A DNA stretch of 64,000 nt from Sphingomonas hankookensis (GCF_022664465.1 NZ_JAKREV010000003.1:1-64000); one strand, 5' to 3'; shown: positions 1-8,544, numbered from the stretch's first letter. Program-made: numbers and translations. The notes: generated by a model not told the origin, from the sequence alone.

Positions 1-39
1 TCGGGAAACGCCGGTGGTTTGCCCCGACCTTTCCCCTTT

Positions 40-72
40 CCCCTCTCCCCTCTCCCCTCTCCCCTCTCCCCC
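40..72. repeat. polypyrimidine tandem repeat, unit CCCCTCT
   Basis: Four perfect head-to-tail copies of the 7-base unit CCCCTCT occupy 40-67 and a run of C follows. One strand is purely pyrimidine, so slipped-strand length variation or a triplex-type structure is possible. It lies in a gene-free stretch (1-451) with repeat arms and no credible gene. Confidence 0.75.
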
Positions 73-80
73 AATCCCCT

Positions 81-201
81 CCGTTCGCTTCGAGCGCAGG
101 TTCGAGCCTGTCGAGAACCGTAGTCGAGAAGGGCGCGCCCCAAACGACGCGTTCTCGACGAACGCTTCTCGACAAGCTCGAAGCTGCTCGAACCAAACGG
201 G
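81..201. repeat. intergenic inverted repeat, 'TCGACAAGCTCGAA' family, copy 1
   Basis: The block holds several direct and inverted occurrences of a TTCTCGACAAGCTCGAA-like arm around a GTAGTCGAGAAGGGCGCG core. A second copy with the same arms lies at 3494-3650. It resembles the extragenic palindromes scattered through sphingomonad chromosomes. No coding potential is seen. Confidence 0.7.
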
Positions 202-283
202 TTGGGTATGGACCTCATCCCAACCTGTCCCCCGGCTAAGGCCGGATACGTCACTGACAGGCGCAGGCCCCACCGCATCCCCT

Positions 284-364
284 ACCCCCGCGCAGGCGGG
301 GGTCCAGAGCCCAAGACGCAACGCCGCCGCATAATACCCCTTGGACCCCCGCCTGCGCGGGGGT
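284..364. repeat. intergenic paired palindrome, 'CCCCGCGCAGGCGGGG' family, copy 1
   Basis: Two arms, ACCCCCGCGCAGGCGGGGGT and its complement-like partner TGGACCCCCGCCTGCGCGG, flank a short variable centre. Each arm is itself palindromic, so the block can fold as two small hairpins or one long one. Further copies sit at 23528-23603 and 24653-24735, all between genes. Confidence 0.8.
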
Positions 365-451
365 TGGATTGCGCAACCTGACGGCTGCGCAATCCAACTT
401 TCCTACAACGAACCGTTCTGGTTACGTTCCCTTCGCAACAGGAGGATGGAA

Positions 452-991
452 ATGGACGTTACCCAATTGATCGACGACGTGATCGACCGCGAGGGCGGTT
501 ATGTCGACCACCCCGCCGACCGTGGCGGCGCGACCCGCTATGGCATCACCCAGGCCGTCGCCCGCGCCGAAGGTTACACGCAAGCGATGCGCGACCTGCC
601 CCGCACGCTGGCCGCACGCATCTATCGCCGCCGCTACTGGCAAATCCCGAACTTCGACCGGGTAGCGACCCGCGCACCGACACTGGCGGCCGAGCTGTTC
701 GACACAGGCGTCAACATGGGGCCGGCGGTCGCCGCGACCTTCCTGCAACGCGTGCTGAACGCGCTCAACCGGCAACAGCGCGACTGGCCCGATCTGACCG
801 TCGACGCAAACATCGGCCCGCAAACCCTCGCCGCGCTCGACGCGCTGCTCGTCACGCGCGGCCCGGCGGCGGAGACGGTATTGGTCAAGGCGATCAATGC
901 CTTGCAGGGCGAACGCTATCTCCGCCTCGCCGAGACGCGGCCTGCCAATGAAGCCTTTCTCTACGGCTGGCTGGCGGGGCGCACCGCCTGA
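452..991 (+). CDS. GH108-type peptidoglycan muramidase (GTA-type endolysin)
   Basis: This 179-residue protein should cleave peptidoglycan glycan strands. It begins with a helix followed by the motif REGGYVDHPADRGGATRYGI. In the glycosyl hydrolase 108 family (TtsA-like muramidases) the Glu of EGGY, here about residue 14, is catalytic. The C-terminal half (about 90-179) fits the peptidoglycan-binding domain that accompanies GH108. No signal peptide is visible, as expected for an endolysin that depends on a holin. The ATG at 452 was chosen over ATG 446 because AGGAGG at 440-445 then sits six bases upstream. The next gene is a GTA-type holin, so the pair looks like a cell-lysis module for release of gene transfer agent particles. 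That role is inferred. Confidence 0.85.
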   Translation: MDVTQLIDDVIDREGGYVDHPADRGGATRYGITQAVARAEGYTQAMRDLPRTLAARIYRRRYWQIPNFDRVATRAPTLAAELFDTGVNMGPAVAATFLQRVLNALNRQQRDWPDLTVDANIGPQTLAALDALLVTRGPAAETVLVKAINALQGERYLRLAETRPANEAFLYGWLAGRTA

Positions 992-1032
992 TTCGAACAA
1001 CCTTCGCCAACTTCCACGACAGGACTACACCC

Positions 1033-1440
1033 ATGCTCAACACCCTGATCGCGCCGATCGCGGCGCTGCTCGACAAGCTCATTCCCGATCCCAAGGCCCG
1101 CGATGCCGCCAAGCTGGAACTGCTCAAACTCGAATCGACCGCCGATCTCGACCGGGTGAAGGCGCAACTCTCGGCGATCGTCGCGGAGGCACAATCGACC
1201 GACCCCTGGACTTCGCGCGCAAGGCCGGGGTTCCTGTATGTCATGTACGCGCTGCTGCTGTGGGCGATCCCCATGGGGCTGATCTCGGCGGTGCAACCCG
1301 ACATGGCCGCCGGCATCGCGAGAGGGATGACCGCATACCTGCGCGGCATTCCGGAGGAATTGTACGCGCTCTTCGGCACCGGATATCTCGGCTACACCGC
1401 CGCCCGCGCTTGGGGGAAGGCAAAGGGGGTAGAGAAGTAA
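1033..1440 (+). CDS. GTA-type holin with three membrane segments
   Basis: This 135-residue protein has a hydrophobic N-terminus (LIAPIAALL), then a charged amphipathic stretch (about 20-60), then the motif [20 protein letters not shown] and a C-terminal hydrophobic segment ending in [12 protein letters not shown]. The order and motif match the holin family with three membrane segments described for gene-transfer release in alphaproteobacteria. Its role would be to open the inner membrane so the muramidase 41 bases upstream reaches the wall. AGGAC lies seven bases before the ATG. No capsid or tail genes are present in the window, so the particle genes must lie elsewhere or be absent. Confidence 0.8.
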   Translation: MLNTLIAPIAALLDKLIPDPKARDAAKLELLKLESTADLDRVKAQLSAIVAEAQSTDPWTSRARPGFLYVMYALLLWAIPMGLISAVQPDMAAGIARGMTAYLRGIPEELYALFGTGYLGYTAARAWGKAKGVEK

Positions 1441-1442
1441 TT

Positions 1443-1580
1443 CCTCCCCATTCCATGGGGAGGGGGACCGTCGCCGAAGGCGATGGTGGAGGGGCACCGC
1501 CCCAAACGCACCGACGGCGTTCGCGGTGCACCCCTCCACCGTCCTGCGGACGGTCCCCCTCCCCGCAAAGCGGGGAGGAT
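1443..1580. repeat. intergenic long inverted repeat, 'CCTCCCC...GGGGAGG' family
   Basis: The left part reads CCTCCCCATTCCATGGGGAGG and continues to GGTGGAGGGGCACC. The right part mirrors it from GGTGCACCCCTCCACC to CCTCCCCGCAAAGCGGGGAGG. The whole can fold into a long stem with hairpins at both ends. It fills the gap between the holin and hslV and may also terminate holin transcription. Only one full copy is seen in the window. Confidence 0.7.
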
Positions 1581-1627
1581 CTGCACCCCATCTTGTCCAA
1601 CTCCCACCCCTCCCCATATCGCGCCCC

Positions 1628-2179
1628 ATGAGCAAAGAGACGGTGTGGCACGGCACCACGATTGTATCCGTGCGTCGCGGCGGTCGCGTGGTGATCGCGG
1701 GGGATGGGCAGGTTTCGGCCGGACAGACGGTCATGAAACCCAATGCGCGGAAAGTCCGTCCCTTGGGCGATGGCAAGGTGATCGCCGGGTTCGCCGGCGC
1801 CACCGCCGACGCCTTCACCCTGTTCGAACGGCTTGAAGCCAAGCTGGAGCGCCATCAGGGCCAGTTGCTGCGCGCCGCGGTCGAACTGGCGAAGGACTGG
1901 CGCACCGACAAGTTCCTGCGCAACCTCGAGGCGATGCTGATCGTCGCCGACAAGGACGTGACTTTGGTCATCACCGGCAATGGCGACGTGCTGGAACCCG
2001 AGGCCGGCATCGCCGCGATCGGCTCGGGCGGCAATTTCGCATTGGCCGCCGCCCGCGCGCTGTCCGACTATGAAGGCGATGCCGAAAAGGTCGCGCGCAA
2101 GGCGCTGGCCATCGCCGCCGAACTCTGCGTCTACACCAACGATCGCGTCACCCTCGAAGCGCTCGACAGCGCGAACTGA
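1628..2179 (+). CDS. hslV: HslV, peptidase subunit of the HslVU protease
   Basis: HslV forms the double-hexamer proteolytic core of the cytoplasmic HslUV (ClpYQ) protease. The 183-residue sequence carries [13 protein letters not shown] near the start. In this family the first Thr of TTIVSVRR is the catalytic nucleophile after processing, here Thr10, so a nine-residue propeptide is removed. [14 protein letters not shown] and [11 protein letters not shown] match the usual HslV core. The ATG at 1628 gives the normal length, and in-frame codons further upstream would run into the repeat at 1443-1580. hslU follows after ten bases, giving the standard hslVU operon. Confidence 0.97.
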   Translation: MSKETVWHGTTIVSVRRGGRVVIAGDGQVSAGQTVMKPNARKVRPLGDGKVIAGFAGATADAFTLFERLEAKLERHQGQLLRAAVELAKDWRTDKFLRNLEAMLIVADKDVTLVITGNGDVLEPEAGIAAIGSGGNFALAAARALSDYEGDAEKVARKALAIAAELCVYTNDRVTLEALDSAN

Positions 2180-2189
2180 CGGACATTCC

Positions 2190-3485
2190 ATGCAAGACAA
2201 TCTGACTCCGAAGGCGATCGTCGCCGCATTGGACGCGCACATCATCGGCCAGCAGGACGCCAAGCGCGCCGTCGCGGTGGCGCTGCGCAACCGCTGGCGC
2301 CGGCAACAGCTCGCGCCCGATCTGCGTGACGAGGTGTCCCCGAAGAACATCCTGATGATCGGCCCCACCGGCTGCGGCAAGACCGAGATCAGCCGCCGTC
2401 TGGCGAAGCTCGCAGACGCGCCGTTCGTGAAGGTGGAGGCGACCAAGTTCACCGAGGTCGGCTATGTCGGCCGCGACGTCGAACAGATTGCCCGCGACCT
2501 CGTCGAGGAAGCGATCCGGCTGGAACGCGAACGCCGCCGCGTCGCGGTTAAGGACAAGGCCGAGGAGGCGGCGATGGCCCGCCTGCTCGACGCGCTGACC
2601 GGCAAGGGCGCCAGCGAGGCGACGCGCGAGGCGTTCCGCCAGCGCTTTGCCGACGGGCATATGGATGACAAGGAAGTCGAGATCGAACTCGACGCCGCCC
2701 CGCAGATGCCGTTCGAAATCCCCGGCGCCGCGCCGCAGATGATCAACCTGTCCGAAATGATGGGCAAGGCGTTCGGCGGTGGCCAGCAGAAGCGCCGCAA
2801 GCTGACCGTCCGCGCCGCGTGGGACAAGCTGGTCGAGGAAGAGGCCGACAAGCGCCTCGACCAGGATGAGGTCAGCCGCGCCGCGCTCGCTGATGCCGAG
2901 GCGAACGGCATCGTCTTCCTCGACGAGATCGACAAGATCGCGGTCAGCGACGTGCGCGGCGGCAGCGTCAGCCGCGAAGGCGTGCAGCGCGACCTGCTGC
3001 CGCTGATCGAGGGCACGACCGTCGCCACGAAGTACGGCCCGATGAAGACCGACCATGTCCTCTTCATCGCCTCGGGTGCGTTCCATGTCGCCAAGCCCAG
3101 CGACCTGCTGCCCGAACTACAGGGGCGCCTGCCGATCCGGGTCGAGCTGAAGGGCCTGACCGAGGCGGACTTCATCGCGATCCTGTCGGATACCAAGGCA
3201 TCGCTCCCCGCCCAGTATCGCGCGCTGCTCGGCACCGAATCGGTCGAGGTGACCTTCACCGACGACGGCATCGCCGCCATCGCCCGCATTGCAGCAGAGG
3301 TGAATGCCGAGATCGAGAATATCGGCGCGCGGCGATTGCAAACGGTGATGGAAAAGCTGCTGGAGGAAGTCAGCTTCGATGCCGAGGACCGGAAGGGCAG
3401 CGCGGTGACGATCGATGCCGCCTATGTGGAGAAGCAGCTGGCGAGCATTGCGCGGAATACGGACCTCAGCCGCTACGTGTTGTAA
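2190..3485 (+). CDS. hslU: HslU, ATPase subunit of the HslVU protease
   Basis: HslU is the AAA+ unfoldase that feeds substrates into HslV. The 431-residue product has Walker A GPTGCGKT at 58-65, followed by the substrate-pore motif region GYVGRD, an I domain with low-complexity charged sequence (about 110-245), Walker B IVFLDEID, and the C-terminal tail LSRYVL that docks into HslV. The length is normal for the family. The ATG at 2190 lies ten bases after the hslV stop, so the two are co-transcribed. Confidence 0.97.
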   Translation: MQDNLTPKAIVAALDAHIIGQQDAKRAVAVALRNRWRRQQLAPDLRDEVSPKNILMIGPTGCGKTEISRRLAKLADAPFVKVEATKFTEVGYVGRDVEQIARDLVEEAIRLERERRRVAVKDKAEEAAMARLLDALTGKGASEATREAFRQRFADGHMDDKEVEIELDAAPQMPFEIPGAAPQMINLSEMMGKAFGGGQQKRRKLTVRAAWDKLVEEEADKRLDQDEVSRAALADAEANGIVFLDEIDKIAVSDVRGGSVSREGVQRDLLPLIEGTTVATKYGPMKTDHVLFIASGAFHVAKPSDLLPELQGRLPIRVELKGLTEADFIAILSDTKASLPAQYRALLGTESVEVTFTDDGIAAIARIAAEVNAEIENIGARRLQTVMEKLLEEVSFDAEDRKGSAVTIDAAYVEKQLASIARNTDLSRYVL

Positions 3486-3493
3486 GGGGAAGG

Positions 3494-3650
3494 GGTTCTC
3501 GACAAGCTCGAACTGAACGGGGGTGGTTTGGACACCTACTCTGCCCCCCATCCGTTCGGTTCGAGCAGCTTCGAGCTTGTCGAGAAGCGTCAGTCGAGAA
3601 CGCGCTCATTTGGGCCACCCCGTTCTCGACAAGCTCGAACCAAACGGGAG
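3494..3650. repeat. intergenic inverted repeat, 'TCGACAAGCTCGAA' family, copy 2
   Basis: The arm TTCTCGACAAGCTCGAAC occurs near 3496 and again near 3621, with the opposite-orientation arm TTCGAGCTTGTCGAGAAGCG near 3569. The layout parallels the copy at 81-201. The block separates hslU from the convergent lipoprotein gene and may serve as a transcription end for both. Confidence 0.7.
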
Positions 3651-3672
3651 GGGGGGAGGAGCCAATTAAGCC

Positions 3673-4068
3673 TCACCCCACCTTATCATACGGCACGAAC
3701 GCCCCGAACGTGCAGTCCGCCGACGCGATCGGCGACCCGCGATCGACCAGCCGGAACCGGTCGTTGCGGCACACCTGCGCCCCGTACAGGATCGACACCA
3801 CGATCTGGTCGTCGCGCAGGAACGGGCAGCGGTCGCGCACCTGGGTCCGCCACAGCCGCTTGCCGGTCTGGCGATAGATCAGCGAATCGCCCACCACCTG
3901 CGGTCCGTCGATGAAGCCCGTCGGAATGCAGTTTTCGGGCTTGCCCGCCACGCGCCCTTCCAGCGTCTTCGCAAGCTCGGCATCGCCTTTCGCCTGCGTC
4001 TCCGCAATCTGCTGCGGGGTCGCGCATGCGCCCAGCAACAGCGCCGCCGTCCATGCCATTCGCCTCAT
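3673..4068 (-). CDS. small predicted lipoprotein of unknown function
   Basis: This 131-residue product starts MRRMAWTAALLLGAC. That is a basic n-region, a short hydrophobic core and a lipobox ending in Cys15, so it should be lipidated and exported. The mature part has several cysteines (ENCIPTG, DRCPFL, QVCRND, ADCTFG) and no motif I recognise. A good AGGAG lies seven bases before the ATG. It follows gloB on the same strand by 19 bases and is probably in the gloA-gloB transcript. A role in the glyoxalase pathway is not implied by the sequence. Confidence 0.8.
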   Translation of the reverse strand: MRRMAWTAALLLGACATPQQIAETQAKGDAELAKTLEGRVAGKPENCIPTGFIDGPQVVGDSLIYRQTGKRLWRTQVRDRCPFLRDDQIVVSILYGAQVCRNDRFRLVDRGSPIASADCTFGAFVPYDKVG

Positions 4069-4087
4069 TGCGCTTCTCCTCTGCCGA

Positions 4088-4807
4088 TCAGAACGCATCC
4101 TTCGCCGCGCGGTGCCGCGCCAGTTCGTCCGCCGAACCGGCGCGCAGGAACGGATTGGTCGCCAGCTCCGCGCCGATCGTGGTCGGCACGGTCGGCTCGC
4201 CCTTTTCGCGGAGCGCCTCGACCGCCGCCATCCGCTCGACGATCGCCGCATTGTCCGGCTCGGCGGACAGAGCATAGCGACCGTTCGACAGCGTATATTC
4301 GTGCCCGCAATAGACCCGCGTGTCGGTCGGCAGCTCGGCATAGCGCTGCATATTGCCGTACATCTCCGCCGCCGTCCCTTCGAACAGCCGGCCGCAGCCC
4401 ATGGCGAACAACGTGTCGCCGCTGAACAGCACGGCGTCGTCGGCAAAATGGAACGCGACATGGCCGGCGGTATGGCCCGGCACCGCCCATACGGTCGCCT
4501 GCGCATCGCCGATCGACAGCATCGCCCCTTCACCCACGCCATTGTCCATGTCGGCGATCTTGCCGCGCTCCGCCTCCGGCCCGGTCACCTTGGCCCCGGT
4601 CGCCGCCTTGATCGCTGCATTGCCGCCGACATGGTCGGGGTGCCAATGGGTGTTCCAGATCGCGGTGATCGTCCAGCTCCGTTCCGCAGCGGCGTCTAGC
4701 ACCGGCTGCGCCGCGCCCGGATCGATCGCGACCGTCTCGCCGCTCGCCTCGTCGTGCAGCAGCCAGGCATAATTGTCCGACAGGACCGGGATCTGGACGA
4801 TCTCCAT
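4088..4807 (-). CDS. gloB: hydroxyacylglutathione hydrolase (glyoxalase II)
   Basis: This enzyme hydrolyses S-lactoylglutathione to D-lactate and glutathione, the second step of methylglyoxal detoxification. The 239-residue sequence has the metallo-beta-lactamase motif THWHPDH at 53-59, then PGHTAGH, FSGDTLF and YCGHEYT, which together supply the binuclear metal ligands. The C-terminal substrate-binding helices (about 170-239) are present. The ATG at 4807 overlaps the gloA stop as TGATG. A GTG at 4813 would add two residues. Coupling to gloA supports the function. Confidence 0.93.
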   Translation of the reverse strand: MEIVQIPVLSDNYAWLLHDEASGETVAIDPGAAQPVLDAAAERSWTITAIWNTHWHPDHVGGNAAIKAATGAKVTGPEAERGKIADMDNGVGEGAMLSIGDAQATVWAVPGHTAGHVAFHFADDAVLFSGDTLFAMGCGRLFEGTAAEMYGNMQRYAELPTDTRVYCGHEYTLSNGRYALSAEPDNAAIVERMAAVEALREKGEPTVPTTIGAELATNPFLRAGSADELARHRAAKDAF

Positions 4808-5226
4808 CACCACGTCCCCGTGTTCGGCATCGACGCCCAGGGTTCGGCCGGGTCCAGCGACCCATCTTGCAACAGCTCGATCGAGATGCCGTCGGGCGTC
4901 TTCACGAACGCCATATGCCCATCGCGCGGCGGGCGGTTGATCGTCACGCCTGCGTCCAGCAATCGCTGACAGGTGGCGTAGATATCGTCGACCCGGAACG
5001 CCAGATGCCCGAAATTGCGCCCGCCGGCATAGGGTTCAGGGTCCCAGTTATGGGTCAGCTCGACCTCGGCCACACCCTCCTGCCCCGGCGCGGCGAGGAA
5101 GATCAGCGTGAAGCGGCCTTGTTCGTTATCCATCCGCCGGACCTGCTTCAGGCCCAGCATGTCGAAAAAGGCGATGGTCGCGTCCGGGTCGGACACCCGG
5201 ATCATGGTGTGGAGATAGCGGGTCAT
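4807..5226 (-). CDS. gloA: lactoylglutathione lyase (glyoxalase I)
   Basis: Glyoxalase I converts the hemithioacetal of methylglyoxal and glutathione to S-lactoylglutathione. The 139-residue product carries two vicinal-oxygen-chelate modules. The first begins YLHTMIRVSDPDATIAFF and has the metal ligand His near residue 5 and Glu in VELTHNW. The second contains GRNFGHLAFRVDD and ISIELLQ. AGGGAG lies upstream of the ATG at 5226. A more distant in-frame ATG at 5244 is less well placed. Gene order gloA-gloB with overlapping codons makes this a two-step detoxification operon. Confidence 0.93.
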   Translation of the reverse strand: MTRYLHTMIRVSDPDATIAFFDMLGLKQVRRMDNEQGRFTLIFLAAPGQEGVAEVELTHNWDPEPYAGGRNFGHLAFRVDDIYATCQRLLDAGVTINRPPRDGHMAFVKTPDGISIELLQDGSLDPAEPWASMPNTGTW

Positions 5227-5287
5227 CGACGGCTCCCTAAACATTGACCCGGCATATCGGGTCCGCCGGGGTCCGCCGCAACCGCCA

Positions 5288-6037
5288 TCAGGCCGGCGGC
5301 AGCGTGTCGAGCGCCGCCGCGGCAGCCTTGGCCTGCACGCTGTCCGGGGACAGGCGTTGCACCGCCTCGAACGCGATGCGGGCCGCCTTGGTATCGCCCG
5401 ACAAGCCGGCGATGTTGCCCGCCTCCAGTTGGACCGACGCATCGTCGGGCGAGCGGCGCACCGCCTCGGCAATATCCGCCTTCGCCCGCGCCAAATCGCC
5501 CGTCCGTCGCGCCAGCGTCGCCGACAACAGCCATGCCAGCGGGTCCGCCGGCGCGTCTTTCAAAGCGCGGTCGAGGTCGCCGCGCGCGCCGGACAGGTCG
5601 CCACCGGCCACCCGCACCCGCGCCCGGTCGAGCTGCGCCTCGCCGCGCGCCAGCCCGGTCAGCGATCCGCTCGCCAGCGCCGCATCCAGCGCGGTGCCCG
5701 CCGCGATCGTATCGCCATCGGCCAGCCGGGCATTGCCCGCCTGCGCCCAATAGTTCGCGGCGCGGGCGTCCTTCGCCATCTCCGCCTCGCGCGCCGCCTT
5801 TTCGAACGCCTCGGCGGCCGCGGTCCAACGCTGGCGTGTGGCATAGCTCATGCCGAGGCACTGCCGCGCCAGAAACCCGCCGCCGACCAGCCGCCACTGC
5901 CCGGCGATCCTCTCCGCCTGTTCGGGCGCAGTCGTCGCCGCATCGACGCATGCGTCGTACTTTGCCTCCGGCGTGGCACCGGCGGGCAGTTGCGGCCCGG
6001 TGGCGGCCTGGAGCGCAAGGAACAGCGGAAACAGCAT
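5288..6037 (-). CDS. exported TPR-repeat protein
   Basis: The 249-residue product has a short hydrophobic leader (MLFPLFLALQAA) that could be a signal peptide. Alternating helices follow, with TPR-like spacing from about residue 50 to the end (for example ADPLAWLLSATLARRTGDLA and ASVQLEAGNIAGLSGDTKAA). TPR proteins are protein-protein scaffolds, and no partner can be named. Its ATG overlaps the stop of the upstream alpha/beta hydrolase as TGATG, so the two are co-translated. The gene ends 61 bases before gloA and may share its transcript. Confidence 0.8.
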   Translation of the reverse strand: MLFPLFLALQAATGPQLPAGATPEAKYDACVDAATTAPEQAERIAGQWRLVGGGFLARQCLGMSYATRQRWTAAAEAFEKAAREAEMAKDARAANYWAQAGNARLADGDTIAAGTALDAALASGSLTGLARGEAQLDRARVRVAGGDLSGARGDLDRALKDAPADPLAWLLSATLARRTGDLARAKADIAEAVRRSPDDASVQLEAGNIAGLSGDTKAARIAFEAVQRLSPDSVQAKAAAAALDTLPPA

Positions 6038-6759
6038 CAGCCCAGAACATCCTCGATGGCGCGCAGGATCAGCGCGATGTCGCCGTCACGCGACAGGCGA
6101 TGGTCGCCATCCTTGACCAGAATAGTCTGCACATCGGCTGAACGCAGGCGCGAGGCGAGGTGGACGGTGCGCTCCCACGGCACTTCGGCGTCGCGCTGCC
6201 CCTGCAGTAGCCGCACCGGCACGTCGATCGGCAGTTCGCTGTGCATCACCCGGTTCGCCTCCCCCGACGACCAGAAGGCGCGGGTGAACACCGTTGGCGT
6301 GTCGGCATAGGGTGACGGTCGCTCGATCCGCCCCTCGGTCAGCAGCGCCATCTTCTCGGCCTGCGAAAAGCCCCAGTCGGTGAAGTCGGGCGCGGGTGCA
6401 ATACCAACCAGCCCGGCGATCCGATCGGGCCGCGCGCGTGCCGCCAGCAACGCGATCCACCCGCCCATCGACGACCCGACCGGCACCACCGGCCCCTCGA
6501 TCGCATGGTCGATCATCGCCAGCGCATCGTCGACCCAGCCGGCCAGCGTCTGCTCCTCGAACGCGCCGGGGCTCTCGCCACACCCCGCATAGTCGAAGCG
6601 CACGAATGCCCGGCCCGCCTCACGCGCCCATGCCTCGATCGCCAGCGCCTTGGTGCCGCTCATGTCCGACGCATAGCCCGGCAGGAACAGGATGGTCGGG
6701 CCGGTGCCGGGGGTATGGCGATAGGCGAGCGGGCGGGAGTCGGTCATGGGCCGATCCAT
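6037..6759 (-). CDS. alpha/beta hydrolase, ABHD10-like
   Basis: This 240-residue cytoplasmic hydrolase has the nucleophile elbow GSSMG with Ser97, a preceding FLPGYASDMSGTKA oxyanion segment, FDYAGCGES, and a late DGDH motif supplying the catalytic His. The Asp would lie in the QRDAEVPWE segment. The pattern resembles bacterial relatives of ABHD10, some of which are thioesterases or depalmitoylases, but the substrate cannot be read from sequence. GAGGAG sits six bases before ATG 6759. An internal ATG at 6747 is possible. Confidence 0.85.
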   Translation of the reverse strand: MDRPMTDSRPLAYRHTPGTGPTILFLPGYASDMSGTKALAIEAWAREAGRAFVRFDYAGCGESPGAFEEQTLAGWVDDALAMIDHAIEGPVVPVGSSMGGWIALLAARARPDRIAGLVGIAPAPDFTDWGFSQAEKMALLTEGRIERPSPYADTPTVFTRAFWSSGEANRVMHSELPIDVPVRLLQGQRDAEVPWERTVHLASRLRSADVQTILVKDGDHRLSRDGDIALILRAIEDVLG

Positions 6760-6796
6760 GCCATGCTCCTCGCCGAAGGGATAGGGAGGCTACTGA

Positions 6797-6821
6797 CTCC
6801 CCTCCCTGCAAGGGAGGGGAG
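6797..6821 (-). terminator. hairpin between GH5 gene and alpha/beta hydrolase gene
   Basis: CTCCCCTCCCT and AGGGAGGGGAG form an 11-base-pair perfect stem with a three-base loop. It lies just past the 3' end of the GH5 gene on the minus strand and before the hydrolase start. There is no T run, so it may be a weak terminator or an mRNA-end stabiliser. Confidence 0.5.
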
Positions 6822-6833
6822 CAGATCGTGGCC

Positions 6834-7802
6834 CTACCGCGCCGCCCGCAGATGCGCCCGTACCAGCCGACCCGACTCGGTCAGGTCGCCCTCAGCCCAA
6901 CCCGACAGCGCCTGCGTCGTCGGTTTCAGGACCGCCGATGCTTCATCCTTGTTCGCGACCGACCAGTTCAGAGTGCTGATGCCGTTCTTCGCGCACCAGT
7001 CCCACCAGGTCTGCGTCTCCTTCGCGTCGATCGGGGCGTCGCCATTGGCGGCGGTGGTGCCATATTCGGTGACGAACAGCGCGATGCCGCGCTGCATCGC
7101 CCGGTCCGCCTTCGCCCGCAGCTCGGCCTTATGCGTCGCGGCATAGAAGTGCAGCGTATAGGCGACGTTGGCGAAGGGCAGCGGATCGGCCGCCACCTCG
7201 TCGACGTCCTGCGACCAGCTGCGCGTGCCGGCGACCACGAACGCATCCGGGTCGATCGCCCGGATCGCGCCGATCACCCTGGCATGATAGGGTTTCAGCA
7301 CGGTCGCCCAGCCATGTTCGGGCAGCGGTTCGTTATAGGTTTCGTAGATCAGGTTCGGCACGCCGCGATATTTGGTCGCGATATGGCTGAAGAAGCGGAC
7401 GGCGTCGTCGGCGCGCGGCTGATGCGCGTGCCAGTCTACCACGACATAGATGCCCTGCGCGATCGCCGCGTCGATCACCGTCTCGGCGCGCTTCGTCTCC
7501 GCCTCGGGCTGCGTGTCATAGCCACCCTGCTGCGCGCCGATCGCCGCGCGGACGGCGCTCACCCGCCAGTCGCTGACCAGCCACGCAACGGTCGCCGGGT
7601 CGTAATAGCGCGGCTGCCACTGGCTCCAGAACAGCGACATGCCGTGCACCGCATAGGGTTGTCCCTGCGCATCGACGACGCGGTTGCCCTTTACCGCCAG
7701 TCGACCATGCGCCGCCACCGGCGATCCCGCCGGTGCGGGCGGCGCGGCCCACGCGACCGGTCCCAGCAACAACGCTACCAGCAGCAGCCACCAGCGACGC
7801 AT
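6834..7802 (-). CDS. secreted glycoside hydrolase family 5 (cellulase-like)
   Basis: The 322-residue protein starts with a clear signal peptide (MRRWWLLLVALLLGPVAWA), so it acts in the periplasm or outside. The catalytic domain fills the rest. The acid/base Glu is in YETYNEP, the nucleophile Glu in FVTEYG, and a conserved His in YTLHFYAATH. These are the family 5 signatures of endoglucanase-type enzymes. The ATG at 7802 has GAGAGGTGG upstream. A longer reading from 7859 would place a non-signal stretch ahead of the leader. A second secreted glucanase (GH16) lies at 11176. The substrate is inferred to be a beta-glucan. Confidence 0.88.
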   Translation of the reverse strand: MRRWWLLLVALLLGPVAWAAPPAPAGSPVAAHGRLAVKGNRVVDAQGQPYAVHGMSLFWSQWQPRYYDPATVAWLVSDWRVSAVRAAIGAQQGGYDTQPEAETKRAETVIDAAIAQGIYVVVDWHAHQPRADDAVRFFSHIATKYRGVPNLIYETYNEPLPEHGWATVLKPYHARVIGAIRAIDPDAFVVAGTRSWSQDVDEVAADPLPFANVAYTLHFYAATHKAELRAKADRAMQRGIALFVTEYGTTAANGDAPIDAKETQTWWDWCAKNGISTLNWSVANKDEASAVLKPTTQALSGWAEGDLTESGRLVRAHLRAAR

Positions 7803-7874
7803 TCCACCTCTCCCGCAACACTTGAGCGGGAAGGTGATCGTCCGTGTCAACGGTGTCAACCACCGCCCGAACCG

Positions 7875-8012
7875 TCAGTCCTGCGGCGGCTCGACCTCCT
7901 GCCCGACCGCCGCCGCCTCGCCGCCCGGTTCGCCGCGCGCCTGCCCCTTGCGACGGCGTAAATTCTGCCGCAGCGCTTGTGCCAGCCGTGCCTTGCGTTC
8001 CGCATCGCTCAT
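7875..8012 (-). CDS. small basic conserved-type protein, 45 residues
   Basis: Reading the minus strand from ATG 8012 gives MSDAERKARLAQALRQNLR followed by RRKGQARGEPGGE and a Gly/Ala/Glu-rich tail ending PPQD. The first half is a strongly basic amphipathic helix. Similar short basic proteins are common hypothetical proteins in sphingomonads. No function is known to me. It lies between the GH5 gene and tRNA-Thr, on the opposite strand to the tRNA. The ribosome site is weak, so coding status is probable and not certain. Confidence 0.6.
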   Translation of the reverse strand: MSDAERKARLAQALRQNLRRRKGQARGEPGGEAAAVGQEVEPPQD

Positions 8013-8055
8013 GGCCGCTTTCTACGCTTTTCGCCTGCAATCTGGCAACGGTCGC

Positions 8056-8085
8056 TTGACATCCCCCCCAATGCCTGCACATAGG
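8056..8085 (+). promoter_or_regulatory. probable sigma-70 promoter of tRNA-Thr
   Basis: A perfect TTGACA at 8056-8061 is followed after 18 bases by CATAGG at 8080-8085, which keeps the A-T-A core of a -10 box. Transcription would begin about 35 bases before the tRNA. No other promoter-like pair lies closer. Confidence 0.5.
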
Positions 8086-8124
8086 CCCCTCCCGCCGCCG
8101 AGGGGCTTCCCCCTGGCTCGGAGT

Positions 8125-8199
<75 letters not shown>

Positions 8200-8544
8200 T
8201 TTTTTCCGCCTGACGGAGCGCGGCCCCGCCGAGGTCGCATGAAGCGAGCAGCGGCTCGCGATCGCGCACATTCGATCTATCCTGAGATTCCCTGAGCGAT
8301 GCGATCGATGGCGTCGCGCGGCACGACATCCTGACTTCGCGACGTAATATCCGATCGTCGTCGCAAGCTTCGACTGGAATTTGGGACAGCGTTCCGATAT
8401 ATAGGACGAACAGTCGAACCGGCATGGCCGTTCGATCGCGGTCGAACGGCGCGCGCGGGCGTGATATCGTCGGCTGCGCAGCGTCGGAACGACCGGATCG
8501 TACCGGTCCGCGCCGTCCCACCGCCCACGCCGAGTCCGCCGCCC
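8200..8544. other. noncoding stretch upstream of lldD with an inverted repeat
   Basis: No gene of credible composition is seen here. The notable element is GCCGTTCGA-TCGCGG-TCGAACGGC at 8427-8450, a 9-base-pair inverted repeat about 95 bases before the lldD start. It could be an operator for a lactate-responsive regulator or an mRNA leader hairpin. A short T run follows the tRNA at 8200-8206. Confidence 0.45.

Noticed and set aside
40..72. CCCCTCT tandem array as a CRISPR or origin iteron set
   Set aside because: Units are seven bases with no spacers, no cas genes and no replication protein, so a simple tandem repeat is the better reading.
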